64,000 bases of DNA from Pseudanabaena mucicola str. Chao 1806 (GCF_030323025.1 NZ_CP097329.1:1829001-1893000), one strand, 5' to 3'. Positions 51,434 to 60,613 are shown, counted from the stretch's first letter. The notes: generated by a model from the sequence alone, not told the origin. Numbers and translations: made by a program.

Positions 51434-51506
51434 TAGGACAAGTCAAAACCCAAAATTAAAGTGGCGGCACTTTGTGCTGCCACTTTAATTTTGGGTTTAT
51501 GTCCTA
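51434..51506. mobile_element. TA-bounded long palindrome
   Basis: TAGGACAAGTCAAAACCCAA and TTGGGTTTATGTCCTA bracket AATTAAAGTGGCGGCAC/GTGCTGCCACTTTAATT. No other copy in this window. Confidence 0.65.
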
Positions 51507-51658
51507 GTCAACTTTTGCGGAGATACAGGAAAAATTCTAGGACGTTGCGACACAATACCTTGAGAAAAGCTATGTAATATGTAGCTTGATAGTCGCAATA
51601 AAGTAACTAAAGTCATTAATATAGTCTACTGTGCTGTTTATTTGCCGAATTTTTCACC

Positions 51659-52198
51659 ATGAAACATACTCTCTCCGTTGTCGTCCAAGATGAGGCAGGT
51701 GTACTGACCCGTATTGCTAGCTTGTTCGCCCGCCGAGGTTTTAATATCGAGAGCCTTGCGGTCGGGACGGCTGAGCAAGATGGATTTACGCGCATTACGA
51801 TGGTTGTCTCAGGCGACGATCACACGATTGAGCAGATCACTAAACAGTTGCACAAACTGATCAATGTGATCACTATTCTTGACTTTACCGATATTCCTTG
51901 TGTTGAGCGTGAGTTGATGCTTGTGAAGGTAAATGCTGCTCCGAATGTGCGTTCCGAAATTATTGAAATCTCGCAAATTTTCCGTGCCCGTATCGTTGAT
52001 GTGGCTGATGATTTTTTAACTATCGAGGTAGTGGGTGATCCTGGTAAGATGGTTGCGATCCTAAAGATGTTAAACAAGTTTGGCATTCGCGAAATTGCCC
52101 GTACAGGCAAGGTTTCGCTCACCCGTGAATCTGGGGTTAATACGGAATACCTAAAAGTTGCCAAGGATACGGCTAAAAATCCAATTTCTAACTTCTAG
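51659..52198 (+). CDS. ilvN: Acetolactate synthase small (regulatory) subunit
   Basis: 179 residues. The N-terminal ACT domain ([20 protein letters not shown], then [20 protein letters not shown]) binds valine for feedback inhibition. The C-terminal domain (about 80-160: [20 protein letters not shown]) completes the IlvN/IlvH fold. It regulates the catalytic IlvB subunit, which is not in this window; separated small-subunit genes are usual in cyanobacteria. A terminator follows 6 nt after the stop. Confidence 0.95.
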   Translation: MKHTLSVVVQDEAGVLTRIASLFARRGFNIESLAVGTAEQDGFTRITMVVSGDDHTIEQITKQLHKLINVITILDFTDIPCVERELMLVKVNAAPNVRSEIIEISQIFRARIVDVADDFLTIEVVGDPGKMVAILKMLNKFGIREIARTGKVSLTRESGVNTEYLKVAKDTAKNPISNF

Positions 52199-52202
52199 TA
52201 AA

Positions 52203-52232
52203 ATACAAAGCACCCCATGGGTGCTTTTTTTG
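52203..52232 (+). terminator. Rho-independent terminator after ilvN
   Basis: AAAGCACCC/GGGTGCTTT with an ATG-type loop and a run of seven T. Confidence 0.85.
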
Positions 52233-52253
52233 TAGCCAGCATGTGTAACTACT

Positions 52254-53378
52254 ATGCGTATCGCCATATTTACCGAGACATTTCTGCCTAAAATCGATGG
52301 CATCGTCACCCGCCTCAAATATACCGTTGAGTATTTGGTCAAGTTTGGTAATCAAGTATTGATATTTTCGCCCGATGGAGGGTTTACGGAATATTGCGGT
52401 GCTCAGATTTATGGGGTATCTGCTTTTGATTTTCCCCTCTATCCAGAACTAAAACTCGCTTTACCAAGACCATCGATTGGGTATGCATTAGAAAAATTCC
52501 AGCCTAATCTAATCCATGTCGTCAATCCCGCAATTTTGGGAATGGCTGGCATCTATTATGCCAAAAAGCTGAATTACCCCTTGATGGCTTCTTACCATAC
52601 GCATTTGCCGCAATATTTGCAGCATTATGGTTTAGGCTTTCTCGAAGGTGTGATGTGGGATTTGGTAAAGAATACACACAATCAAGCGATGCTCAATCTC
52701 TGTACTTCTACAGTGATGATCGATGAGTTACGATCGCATGGAGTGGAACGCCTTGATCTGTGGCAGCGTGGTGTGGATACGGAGCAGTTTCATCCAAGAT
52801 TTAAAAGTGATGAAATGCGATCGCATCTGACCCAAGGACATCCCGAAGATACTTTATTTTTATATGTAGGTAGGCTGTCTGCGGAGAAAGAGATTCAGCA
52901 GATCCTGCCCGTATTACAGGCTATTCCCAATTGTCGTCTTGCCCTTGTCGGTGATGGTCCCTATCGTCAGGAGCTAGAGAAAATCTTTGCAGGGACAAAT
53001 ACTCATTTTGTCGGTTATCTGCGTGGTGATGATCTTGCATCTGCCTTTGCTTCTAGCGATGCCTTTCTATTCCCATCTCGCACCGAAACCCTCGGCTTAG
53101 TGCTATTGGAAGCAATGGCGGCAGGTTGTCCCGTTGTTGCCGCGAACTCAGGTGGTATCCCTGATATTGTGACCAATGGCGTTAATGGCTATTTATTTGA
53201 GCCAAGCGATCGCGATGGATTGGTGACAGCTACTCAAAATCTGTTTTATGATCGACATGAAGCAATGTGCTTTGCAGCCCGTCACGAAGCTGAAAAATGG
53301 GGATGGGAATCTGCTACAAAGCAGTTACAAAAATATTACGAACAAACGGTTAAGGCTGCTCAGCTAGCTTTAGCCTAA
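52254..53378 (+). CDS. sqdX: UDP-sulfoquinovose:diacylglycerol glycosyltransferase
   Basis: 374 residues, GT-B fold, family 4 glycosyltransferase. It makes the thylakoid sulfolipid SQDG. The N-terminal Gly-rich donor loop region (IFTETFLPKIDGIVTRLKYT) and SYHTHLPQYLQHYG are typical of SqdX/SQD2. The C-terminal donor site has LYVGRLSAEKEI, the SSDAFLFPSRTETLGLVLLE EX7E segment and AANSGGIPDIV. The partner sqdB is not in the window. It overlaps the end of the convergent Yip1-like gene by four bases. Confidence 0.93.
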   Translation: MRIAIFTETFLPKIDGIVTRLKYTVEYLVKFGNQVLIFSPDGGFTEYCGAQIYGVSAFDFPLYPELKLALPRPSIGYALEKFQPNLIHVVNPAILGMAGIYYAKKLNYPLMASYHTHLPQYLQHYGLGFLEGVMWDLVKNTHNQAMLNLCTSTVMIDELRSHGVERLDLWQRGVDTEQFHPRFKSDEMRSHLTQGHPEDTLFLYVGRLSAEKEIQQILPVLQAIPNCRLALVGDGPYRQELEKIFAGTNTHFVGYLRGDDLASAFASSDAFLFPSRTETLGLVLLEAMAAGCPVVAANSGGIPDIVTNGVNGYLFEPSDRDGLVTATQNLFYDRHEAMCFAARHEAEKWGWESATKQLQKYYEQTVKAAQLALA

Positions 53379-54010
53379 AAGCTGATACTCACTAGTAAAT
53401 TGATCGTGTTGCCGAGCCAAATGAGGGCAACGACACCACCAGCGATCGCTAAAGGAATGATCGCCAAAGTTTTCCAGCTTTTAATACCGAGGGCTACCGA
53501 TGCGCTCCATACCTGCCAGACGATAAACCAGATGATCACAGCGATCGCGCCAAGAAAACGGGATTGGGGTGGCAAGCTGAGGGCAGGAGCCATGAATATC
53601 CAAGGTAAGCTCGCAAAACCTGTGAGGGTCAGTAACTCCAGCATCTCAACATTTTTTTGAAACACATTAGCTAATTGTTTCAACAAAAAAGTGAAAAATA
53701 CCCAGCCAATGCTGCCACCAATCACCGAGCCGACAATTCTCACAATCGATAAATGATCAAGGCGAATAGTCTCCAAAGCATTAACTAAAGCAATCACGAT
53801 CGCGGCTTGCACAAATGACGGATGTGCTTTGAGTTGCTCAAAGGTGACTTGGGGCAAAAATAATGTCCCATATAGGCGATCGAGAAATGTCCCTAAATTT
53901 TGTGGTGGTGAGGGAGGCGTAACACTTTCAGCGTTGGTATTGGTATTGCTATCGGTGCTGCTATCGGACGCGATCGCATTAATATCTTCAGGATTGGGCG
54001 TGGCATTCAT
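53375..54010 (-). CDS. Yip1-like multi-pass membrane protein
   Basis: 211 residues. A polar, Ser/Asn/Pro-rich N-terminus (1-45) precedes FLDRLYGTLFLPQVTFEQLK and about five hydrophobic helices, including AAIVIALVNALETI, IVRIVGSVIGGSIGWVFFTF, LLTLTGFASLPWIFMAPALS and LAIIPLAIAGGVVALIWLG. The arrangement matches bacterial Yip1-family proteins, which have no established function. It converges on sqdX, with its stop codon inside the sqdX end, and diverges from aroA. Confidence 0.8.
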   Translation of the reverse strand: MNATPNPEDINAIASDSSTDSNTNTNAESVTPPSPPQNLGTFLDRLYGTLFLPQVTFEQLKAHPSFVQAAIVIALVNALETIRLDHLSIVRIVGSVIGGSIGWVFFTFLLKQLANVFQKNVEMLELLTLTGFASLPWIFMAPALSLPPQSRFLGAIAVIIWFIVWQVWSASVALGIKSWKTLAIIPLAIAGGVVALIWLGNTINLLVSISF

Positions 54011-54132
54011 GGTTTCTTCCTATGAGCAACTATTCTTGAAAGGGTTATTTAGCAACGCTTTCAACAAAACTCTATGTTTTACGGAGAGCGCAAAGCACTG
54101 TAATCTAATAGTAATTGCTAACTGACTTTAAC

Positions 54133-55470
54133 ATGATTGACCTTGCAACTACGCACCCCAACCATATCCTAACTATTGACTCTAGCCATTTGCCTCAGGG
54201 GTTACGGGGCAGAATTACGATCCCGGGGGATAAATCCATTTCACATCGGGCGTTGATGCTTGGCTCGCTAGCCGAAGGCGAAACGCAAATTCACGGTTTA
54301 CTACTAGGGGAAGATCCTCGCAGTACCGCCGCTTGTTTTGCAGCGATGGGTGCGGAAATATCTGAGCTAAATTCAGATTTAGTGATCGTCAAGGGGATCG
54401 GGCTAGGCAATCTCAAGGAACCTGTAGATGTGCTCAATGCTGGCAATTCAGGCACTACGCTACGGTTAATGTTAGGAATTTTAGCGAGCCATCCCGATCG
54501 CTTTTTTACAGTTACAGGTGATGCCTCATTGCGATCGCGCCCTATGTCCCGAGTCGTCAATCCTTTGCGCCAAATGGGAGCTAGTATTTGGGGTAGAGAA
54601 AATGGAGCGCGTGCGCCCCTCGCCATTTCAGGACAAAATCTTAAAGCAATTCACTATCAATCCCCCGTTGCTTCGGCACAGGTCAAGTCCTGCATCATGC
54701 TGGCAGGTTTGATGACCGATGGCGAAACGATTATCACTGAGCCAGAGCGATCGCGTGATCACAGTGAAAGAATGTTGGCTGCTTTTGGCGCGAATGTTAG
54801 TGTTGATGTTGATACCAATACGGTCTCAGTTAAGGGTGGTGCAAAGTTAGTTGGTCAAGAAGTAACCGTCCCTGGAGATATTAGTTCCGCCGCTTTTTGG
54901 CTAGTCGCTGCATCAATTGTTCCCAACTCTGATTTAGTAATTGAGAATGTGGGAATTAATCCGACTCGTACAGGAATTTTAGAGGTTCTTGCGGAAATGG
55001 GAGCCGACATTACCTATGAAAATGAACGCGAAGTTACAGGCGAACCCGTTGCTGATTTACATGTGCGTTCGGCATCTCTCAAGGCTTGCCGCATCGGTGG
55101 TGCAGTTATTCCGCGTTTAATTGATGAGATTCCCATTTTAGCGATCGCTGCTAGCTGTGCCGAAGGAACAACCATCATCGAGGATGCCGAAGAACTGCGG
55201 GTCAAAGAAAGCGATCGCATTGTGGCAATGGTGAAGGAATTAACCAAACTCGGCGCAAATGTAACCGAGCGTCCCGATGGTATGGAAATTGTCGGAGGTA
55301 AAGCGCTGACGGGTACTGAGGTTGATAGCTATGACGATCATCGTGTGGCGATGAGTTTAGCGATCGCAGCTCTAGTTGCCAAAGGCAAAACCTCAATCAA
55401 CCGTGCCGAATCCGCCGCAATTTCCTATCCTTCCTTTATTCCAACTCTACAGAGTTTATATTCCAAGTAA
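54133..55470 (+). CDS. aroA: 3-phosphoshikimate 1-carboxyvinyltransferase (EPSP synthase)
   Basis: 445 residues from ATG 54133; an in-frame TTG at 54115 is rejected. The sixth step of the shikimate pathway, joining shikimate 3-phosphate and PEP. Seen are the N-terminal [58 protein letters not shown], a [10 protein letters not shown] segment with catalytic Asp, and [16 protein letters not shown]. The LNAGNSGTT loop shows Ala after the first Gly region, which places it near class II (glyphosate-tolerant) enzymes, as many cyanobacterial copies are less sensitive. Confidence 0.95.
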   Translation: MIDLATTHPNHILTIDSSHLPQGLRGRITIPGDKSISHRALMLGSLAEGETQIHGLLLGEDPRSTAACFAAMGAEISELNSDLVIVKGIGLGNLKEPVDVLNAGNSGTTLRLMLGILASHPDRFFTVTGDASLRSRPMSRVVNPLRQMGASIWGRENGARAPLAISGQNLKAIHYQSPVASAQVKSCIMLAGLMTDGETIITEPERSRDHSERMLAAFGANVSVDVDTNTVSVKGGAKLVGQEVTVPGDISSAAFWLVAASIVPNSDLVIENVGINPTRTGILEVLAEMGADITYENEREVTGEPVADLHVRSASLKACRIGGAVIPRLIDEIPILAIAASCAEGTTIIEDAEELRVKESDRIVAMVKELTKLGANVTERPDGMEIVGGKALTGTEVDSYDDHRVAMSLAIAALVAKGKTSINRAESAAISYPSFIPTLQSLYSK

Positions 55471-55502
55471 AAAGAGAGGCGCAAAGCGCCTCTCTTTTTA
55501 TT
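55471..55502 (+). terminator. Rho-independent terminator after aroA
   Basis: AAAAAGAGAGGCGC/GCGCCTCTCTTTTT with an AAA loop starts right after the stop. Read on the other strand, it also ends the convergent REase-HEPN gene. Confidence 0.9.
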
Positions 55503-56193
55503 TGTTAATTAAATTAGCAGAATCTTCTAACTTCCAGCCACTTATTAAAGCTTTTACTGTTTGATGAGCTAGAGTCAGCATATCGCATGTCGAATTTATA
55601 GGTATCATCAACCCATGAGTAATCTGATTTCTCAGCTTTAAAAAATCCTTGAAAACGTCAAACTGATCCATCGAAATTTCTCCCCTTGAATAAAGATGAT
55701 CCAGTAAATTACTCGCGGGAAGCCGTTCGATGGGAATATTTTCTATTACTGCTTTTTTACGCAATAGTAACTCTAGAATGCTCCAAAGAAATAAAATAGC
55801 TGGTTCAAAAAGTGATGATTGAATGAGAATATCTACTTTTGACAATCGAGATTCTAAATCTTGCAAATATGGAAAATCTTTTGCTTCTAATGGGAAAACA
55901 TCCTCACCCTCATCATCCAAAGTGATTAATACAAACCGCCATCCATTATGGGATGCAATTTGTTCTGCAAGGTTTTGCAATCGATCAATAGAAAGACGTT
56001 TGCAACTAGTTTTAATCTCAAAAATTATACCTTGATCATTTTTAGTGGCAATTAAATCTGGAACGTAGTTACCTAGGTCAAACGGTAAATCTGATTTCGA
56101 TGGCTCAGTAATAACTCTATATCCGCTTTCTTGTAATTGTTGAGCAGTGTGCTGAATTTTCTGCTCATGTAAAGATTGAGTTATCGTAGTCAT
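55498..56193 (-). CDS. REase-fold (PD-(D/E)XK) plus HEPN fusion protein
   Basis: 231 residues. The N-terminal half (about 1-95) is a nuclease-like fold: YVPDLIATKNDQGIIFEIKT has PD (45-46) and E-x-K (Glu59, Lys61). The C-terminal half (115-220) is all helical with FLWSILELLLRKKAVIE and the RNx3H active-site motif of HEPN RNases (LRNQITHG, Arg188 to His193). Such pairings occur in defence or toxin systems. Its start overlaps the stop of the broken rusA-like gene (ATGA), so it was translationally coupled to it. Function is inferred from domains only. Confidence 0.72.
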   Translation of the reverse strand: MTTITQSLHEQKIQHTAQQLQESGYRVITEPSKSDLPFDLGNYVPDLIATKNDQGIIFEIKTSCKRLSIDRLQNLAEQIASHNGWRFVLITLDDEGEDVFPLEAKDFPYLQDLESRLSKVDILIQSSLFEPAILFLWSILELLLRKKAVIENIPIERLPASNLLDHLYSRGEISMDQFDVFKDFLKLRNQITHGLMIPINSTCDMLTLAHQTVKALISGWKLEDSANLINK

Positions 56194-56596
56194 AGGTATA
56201 CCTCTAAATTTTCAGACAAACTAACGCTTACATAAACACATTCTTCGCCAGACTCAGCACCTCGGATTAAAAGTCTTGGCAAATTTGTTAGGTCAATGCC
56301 ATCTGTAATAAATCTTCTATGGCTATCGACATCCGTAATAAGAGAATCATCAGCATATACAACTCCTACCAAGGCATCTTGTATAGGTTTAACTATATTA
56401 TCTATATCGGCTGGAGAATCGTCACATAAATACACTAAGGTTTGACGAAGCCCTGATTTTCATAGGGAGTCCCACCTTCTCAATCGTTTCTGCCGCGACC
56501 ATACACATAATCTTTCCAAGCTTGTAAATTATGATTTTTTGCCTGAAGTGATAACGGTCGTTTGGGGATGAGCATTTCAAATAGCTTGTCTTTCAT
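56190..56596 (-). pseudogene. rusA: RusA-type Holliday-junction resolvase gene with two frameshifts
   Basis: Three successive reading frames of the minus strand make one RusA-like protein. From ATG 56596: MKDKLFEMLIPKRPLSLQ and NHNLQAWKDYV. In the next frame: VAAETIEKVGLPMKI. In the third: TLVYLCDDSPADIDNIVKP, then IQDALVGVVYADDSLITDVD. The DIDN...K..QD...G.VY.DD pattern is the RusA catalytic signature. Frame breaks lie near 56500 and 56440. The 3' piece alone remains open from GTG 56435 (81 codons). It starts 3 nt after the ictB stop. Confidence 0.8.
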
Positions 56597-56599
56597 TCC

Positions 56600-57991
56600 C
56601 TAATTTTCGATTTCTACTTCCTGCTTAGCTACAGGATTAATGTAAAAACTACTGATAATGGCGATCGCTAACCACCAGAGTAACTGAACTTGTGGACGAT
56701 ACCAGACTGTATCAACTAGACCATGAACGAGCATCCCCACTAAAGTGGCGATCGCCCCTATAATCCATAAACCACTCGACTCGCGATCGCCTCTTAAGCG
56801 ATTTAATGCCAGTAAACCTTGACGGAAGACTGTAAAGACTAGCCAACCATAGCAAATTACGCCGATAATTCCCGTTTCTACAGTGATTTCCAGTGGCACT
56901 GAATAAGTCCCTAGGGCGCTATAGCCTGATCGCTGATAGAGCGGATAGATTTGATTAAAAGCTTTGTTTCCTGGTCCAATCCCTAAAATTGGCTTGGCTC
57001 TGATCATATTCAAAACCGATTGCCAAACATTGACCCGAAAGGCATTACTACTATCATCGGTTCCAAAAATACTAAATACCCGTTTTCGCAATGTGGGGAC
57101 GAGAATTGTACCAATCACGATCGCCCCAGCCATACCGCCGAAGACCGTAGGAAAAGTCCACTTCGGCAACCGCTTGCCCCACCAATACACCAATAACAAA
57201 ACTAGAGTCAAGCTTGCTGCCGCTAAGCCCATCAGTCCCCCCCGACTTTGGGTTTGCGTAATGCAAAATGTTCCAAAAATTGCCGTAATAATTCCTAACG
57301 CCTTCAAGCCCCAACCACGCCAATGAATAGCAGCGATCGCGCCTAAAGGTAACGCTGGCATTAAGTATCCTGCAAATAAATTAGGATTACCCAAAAAACT
57401 ATAAACACGGGTCACGCCTGCGGTCTCAGAAGTAGGATCTGTCCATGTAGCGAGTTCGGGTGCGCCGAGATACCATTGCTGCACACCATAGGCACTGGCA
57501 ATCAGTGCCGAGCCTAAATATGCCCCAATGAAAATTGATCGCCATCCCAAACGCATCAACCGACTCATCGACACAAAGGCAAGCATATATAGCGTGAGTT
57601 TGACCATGCCATCGACCGCCGCTACCCGCACGGGTGAGACCAAAGTGGCAACAAAAGCGATCGCCCAGTAGCTAATTAAAGGCGTATGTATGGCAGTCCA
57701 AATCGGTACTGTTTGCTCCTGTTCGTTGCGGAGATCGCTAAGCCATAGTAATAACCATGCGATCGCTACTGCTGCACAGATTACCCCTGTCTGAGCATTT
57801 TCCAAAAAGGGCAAAGTCACCAGCATCACCACTAGCAAGCCGCCCAAAAACTTAGCACTTAACAAGCGACTACCTTCACGCCATGCTTGCAATGGGCTAA
57901 TTATTTGAAAAAATTTAGCTTGGCTGCTGAGCCACCATGATTGCAGGGTTTGCAAAAACTTGGGCATCGGTAGTTTGAGCTTGGAATTCAT
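56600..57991 (-). CDS. ictB: IctB-family membrane protein (O-antigen ligase superfamily)
   Basis: 463 residues with about ten membrane helices and a large periplasmic loop near residues 315-360. Features: NAQTGVICAAVAIAWLLLWL, AYGVQQWYLGAPELATW, VYSFLGNPNLFAGYLMPALP and TQSRGGLMGLAAASL, and IGPGNKAFNQIYPLYQRSGY of the Wzy_C/O-antigen-ligase domain. Cyanobacterial orthologues are called IctB and were first proposed to take up bicarbonate; current evidence does not establish transport. It may take part in polysaccharide ligation. The rusA relic and REase-HEPN gene follow on the same strand. Confidence 0.88.
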   Translation of the reverse strand: MNSKLKLPMPKFLQTLQSWWLSSQAKFFQIISPLQAWREGSRLLSAKFLGGLLVVMLVTLPFLENAQTGVICAAVAIAWLLLWLSDLRNEQEQTVPIWTAIHTPLISYWAIAFVATLVSPVRVAAVDGMVKLTLYMLAFVSMSRLMRLGWRSIFIGAYLGSALIASAYGVQQWYLGAPELATWTDPTSETAGVTRVYSFLGNPNLFAGYLMPALPLGAIAAIHWRGWGLKALGIITAIFGTFCITQTQSRGGLMGLAAASLTLVLLLVYWWGKRLPKWTFPTVFGGMAGAIVIGTILVPTLRKRVFSIFGTDDSSNAFRVNVWQSVLNMIRAKPILGIGPGNKAFNQIYPLYQRSGYSALGTYSVPLEITVETGIIGVICYGWLVFTVFRQGLLALNRLRGDRESSGLWIIGAIATLVGMLVHGLVDTVWYRPQVQLLWWLAIAIISSFYINPVAKQEVEIEN

Positions 57992-58154
57992 AGAGCAATC
58001 AGCATATTTGAACTTACGGTAAAGTTATTTTGACACCTTAATGTCCAAGGAAAAAGGGAAAAGGAAAAAGGGAAAAGGAAAAAATTTGCTTCCACATCAC
58101 TAAAAGCTAAAAGACAACAGCTAACAGCTAACAGCCAATCACCAATCACCAACT
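57992..58154. other. Short spacer with a purine-rich AAAAGG tract
   Basis: GGAAAAAGGGAAAAGG units (58046-58083) lie upstream of the TPR gene. They resemble the tract at 30038-30060. They may be simple-sequence remnants. Confidence 0.4.
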
Positions 58155-58475
58155 ATGGAAACCCTAAATTCAGCAGCAGCTTACAACGATCGCGGCATAC
58201 AACGTGCCGAAAATGGCGACTATACTGGGGCGATCGCTGACTATACCGAAGCGATCGCAATCGATCCCAATTATGCTGAGGCATACTACAACCGCGCCTA
58301 CGATCGCTCAGAAATCAAGGACTATAAGGGTGCGATCGAGGATTACACCAAAGTCATCGAGTTAGCTCCCGATGCTGCTCCAGCCTATTTCAATCGCGGC
58401 ATGGCAAAGGCAAAAATCGGTGATGCTGAAGGCGCAAATGCTGACTGTGAGTATGCAAAGAGTCTTGGATTGTAA
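58155..58475 (+). CDS. Small TPR-repeat protein
   Basis: 106 residues made of three tetratricopeptide repeats: AAAYNDRGIQRAENGDYTGA, YAEAYYNRAYDRSEIKDYKG and APAYFNRGMAKAKIGDAEGA. There is no signal peptide and no catalytic domain, so it should be a cytoplasmic protein-binding adaptor. The repeats contain several HIP1 octamers, as expected for a native gene. Partner unknown. Confidence 0.88.
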   Translation: METLNSAAAYNDRGIQRAENGDYTGAIADYTEAIAIDPNYAEAYYNRAYDRSEIKDYKGAIEDYTKVIELAPDAAPAYFNRGMAKAKIGDAEGANADCEYAKSLGL

Positions 58476-58760
58476 ATCTATGTATGCCAAGGTGCAAAAA
58501 TTGGTTAATAGCTAAGGCATCAGGTTAAGCATGGAGATATTGGCACAAGCAAATATTGTGATTGGTGACGATCTAGAAATTTTTACTTCACAAGATCAAA
58601 TAGTCATAGTTAAACAGAATTTTTTCGTCTAATATCATAGTTAGACTTCTTTTTAGTCTGTTAGTCGTAACGAAGGTTAAATCTAGGATGAGTCTTTCCT
58701 AGATGATTAAGACTGGATCAGAACAAACGTTGAATAACAGATCATCTCAAGGAAAAATCC

Positions 58761-59174
58761 GTGAAAAGCTCAAGATTATTTTTTAGCTCTTTAGTTGCTT
58801 CCTTTTCCCTGACTATTGTATGCAGTCTAAATGCAAGTGCTCAGTCTTCAAGTGATTGGGTAGATCAAGCTCTCGGAAACTATCAAAGTCGAATTTTGAG
58901 TGCAGGTAGTTTAGTATCTGGAACAACAGAATTTAGGAAAACTAGAGAAGACTCTTTAGAAGGTAGCTACGCGATGGATGAGCAAGGGAAAGTGGTATTC
59001 GGCACATTGTCTCAATGCCAAGTAATGCAGGTTCTTGTTATGCGATGTGTTTGGAATGATAAATATGGAACTGGGAATCTTGAAGTGACCTTTTCGGAGA
59101 ATTTCTCTAGTTTTAATGGCTATTGGGGAGAAATAGGTTCCGAACCAGTATTTCGCTGGAGTGGCTCACGATGA
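58761..59174 (+). CDS. Secreted protein of unknown function
   Basis: 137 residues, GTG start at 58761 with AAGGAAAA upstream. A signal peptide (about 1-27: LFFSSLVASFSLTIVCSLNA, cut after ASA) precedes a 110-residue mature part with two or three Cys (QCQVMQVLVMRCVWNDKYGT) and a Gly/Trp-rich end (FNGYWGEIGSEPVFRWSGS). The pattern G-x2-G-x-W-N-x-K-Y-G resembles small periplasmic proteins of cyanobacteria, but I recognise no named family. It is monocistronic by position. Confidence 0.75.
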   Translation: MKSSRLFFSSLVASFSLTIVCSLNASAQSSSDWVDQALGNYQSRILSAGSLVSGTTEFRKTREDSLEGSYAMDEQGKVVFGTLSQCQVMQVLVMRCVWNDKYGTGNLEVTFSENFSSFNGYWGEIGSEPVFRWSGSR

Positions 59175-59277
59175 AATTCTAACAAGTAGCTGAAGCGAAC
59201 TGCCAAAAACCTTGGTATTAAACTCAACGTAAATTACAGCCGCTCAAGGGAAGGTTAGATATGACGAAATGATGATT

Positions 59278-60207
59278 TTATCGGAATAGTTTTTTGCCTT
59301 CTAGGGAACGGAAATAAAGAGTTCCCATCGTTGATAGGAAGATGCAATAACTGACAATCTGAGTTGTGTATAACTTATCAGAATAGCCAAATAGCGTTGA
59401 GAAGATAATTCCAGGGAATTTATCAGCAGGTAAGATTGATGAAGTATCTGTAATCTGAGAACCGAGGGTAAACCACTCAACTACACGATGGGGTGGATCG
59501 AGGAACTCATAGGATTGAGTTATGGGATTGAAGACTTTATCAACGGTATTAGCCAGATCAAAAGCGGAAAGAGAAGTAATTACTAGTCCTGACACAATCA
59601 ACAGGAGAATTACTCCTAAAACTTGAAAGAAAGCACGAATATTCAGTTTCACACCAAATTTAAACATAGCAAGCCCGATCGCGATCGCTACAATAATTCC
59701 TGTAAAACAACCGATCGCTGGTGCATATTGCGCTAAGCCTGATTGCGTCGGGTCAGGGGTTAATGTACCTGTGATAAAAAGAACAGTTTCCGCACCTTCC
59801 CGTAGAACTGCCACGGCGATGAGAGTAAATACCCCCCAACCTGCTTTACGAATTTCTACTGAACTGATGGCTTTTTCAAGACTAGATTGAACTTGATGGC
59901 GCATAGTTTTGGCTTGCTGCGTCATCCAAATCAACATCCAACTCAGCATCACGATCGCCGCAACCGAGAAAATACCTTTCGTCAAATAATAGACCGTACC
60001 GCTAAAGCCACCAATCAAACTTTGAGCGATCGCGCCCATAATACTACTGATGAATAGCCCTGCCGCCGCTCCTAAATAGACCCATTTTTGGAGGACAGAT
60101 TGTTTTGCTTGTATCAAGTAAGCTAATACGATCCCCACAACCAAAGTTGCCTCTGTACCTTCTCTAAGGGTGATTAAGAAGGTTGGCAGTGCGCTACTAA
60201 AATCCAT
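59278..60207 (-). CDS. FTR1/EfeU-family iron permease
   Basis: 309 residues with seven hydrophobic segments. The two Fe-binding motifs are REGTE (15-19) in helix 1 and REGAE (136-140) in helix 4, the R-E-G-x-E hallmark of FTR1/EfeU. It is a cytoplasmic-membrane importer of Fe3+, or of Fe2+ with an oxidase partner. Here the upstream gene, seven bases away, encodes an HHH lipoprotein instead of the usual cupredoxin or EfeO/EfeB. No multicopper oxidase is visible in the window. Confidence 0.9.
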   Translation of the reverse strand: MDFSSALPTFLITLREGTEATLVVGIVLAYLIQAKQSVLQKWVYLGAAAGLFISSIMGAIAQSLIGGFSGTVYYLTKGIFSVAAIVMLSWMLIWMTQQAKTMRHQVQSSLEKAISSVEIRKAGWGVFTLIAVAVLREGAETVLFITGTLTPDPTQSGLAQYAPAIGCFTGIIVAIAIGLAMFKFGVKLNIRAFFQVLGVILLLIVSGLVITSLSAFDLANTVDKVFNPITQSYEFLDPPHRVVEWFTLGSQITDTSSILPADKFPGIIFSTLFGYSDKLYTTQIVSYCIFLSTMGTLYFRSLEGKKLFR

Positions 60208-60214
60208 ACTTTCC

Positions 60215-60613
60215 CTACTTGGTTTCAGTGGTAACTAGATTCTGAATTAATTTGAATTCTTCGGCAGAGATTGCCTTTTTGGTTACAAGATCATCAATTT
60301 GTTTATATGGTCTACCACCTTCAATTCGCTCGGATAACGAAGGCTTAGTGCCTGGTAACTCTAGCTTGTCCAACTCAGCATTGGTAGCTGTATTAATATT
60401 GATTTTGCTGGATTTCGCTGACTTGGGGTCGGCAGCATCAGGAGTAGCAGAGGGAGTTGCTTTTGGCTCGGCGGCGGGAGGCGCGGCAGATGACGAAGTT
60501 TTAACAGCTTCAGGTTTAGTTGCCTCTGGGATCGTTGTACAGCCACCAGCTATTAATGCCAAAACAAATCCAGAAAGTAATATACGAGTAAATGAAAAGG
60601 TAGATTTAGTCAC
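60215..60613 (-). CDS. Lipoprotein with a helix-hairpin-helix (ComEA-like) domain
   Basis: 132 residues. A lipoprotein signal peptide (about 1-25) ends in the lipobox LIAGGC (Cys25). A Pro/Ala/Ser-rich linker (30-70) follows, then an HHH motif (ININTATNAELDKLELPGTK, PYKQIDDLVTKKAISAEEFK). HHH proteins usually bind DNA, as ComEA does, but in this position 7 nt before an iron permease gene it is more likely a periplasmic component of the same operon. The same HHH-plus-FTR1 pairing is a testable cyanobacterial pattern. Confidence 0.82.
   Translation of the reverse strand: MTKSTFSFTRILLSGFVLALIAGGCTTIPEATKPEAVKTSSSAAPPAAEPKATPSATPDAADPKSAKSSKININTATNAELDKLELPGTKPSLSERIEGGRPYKQIDDLVTKKAISAEEFKLIQNLVTTETK

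Larger units (their letters stand above)
51040..51658. other. 619-bp gene-free region with nested and single palindromes
   Basis: It contains the outer R7 element 51162-51368 interrupted by R6 copy 2 (51174-51322), and a TA-bounded palindrome (51434-51506). The remaining sequence before ilvN has no recognisable attenuator or T-box. Confidence 0.6.

Noticed and set aside
58531-58632. Short ORF of 33 codons between the TPR gene and the secreted protein gene
   Set aside because: No ribosome site, no recognisable motif and within chance expectation for this length.
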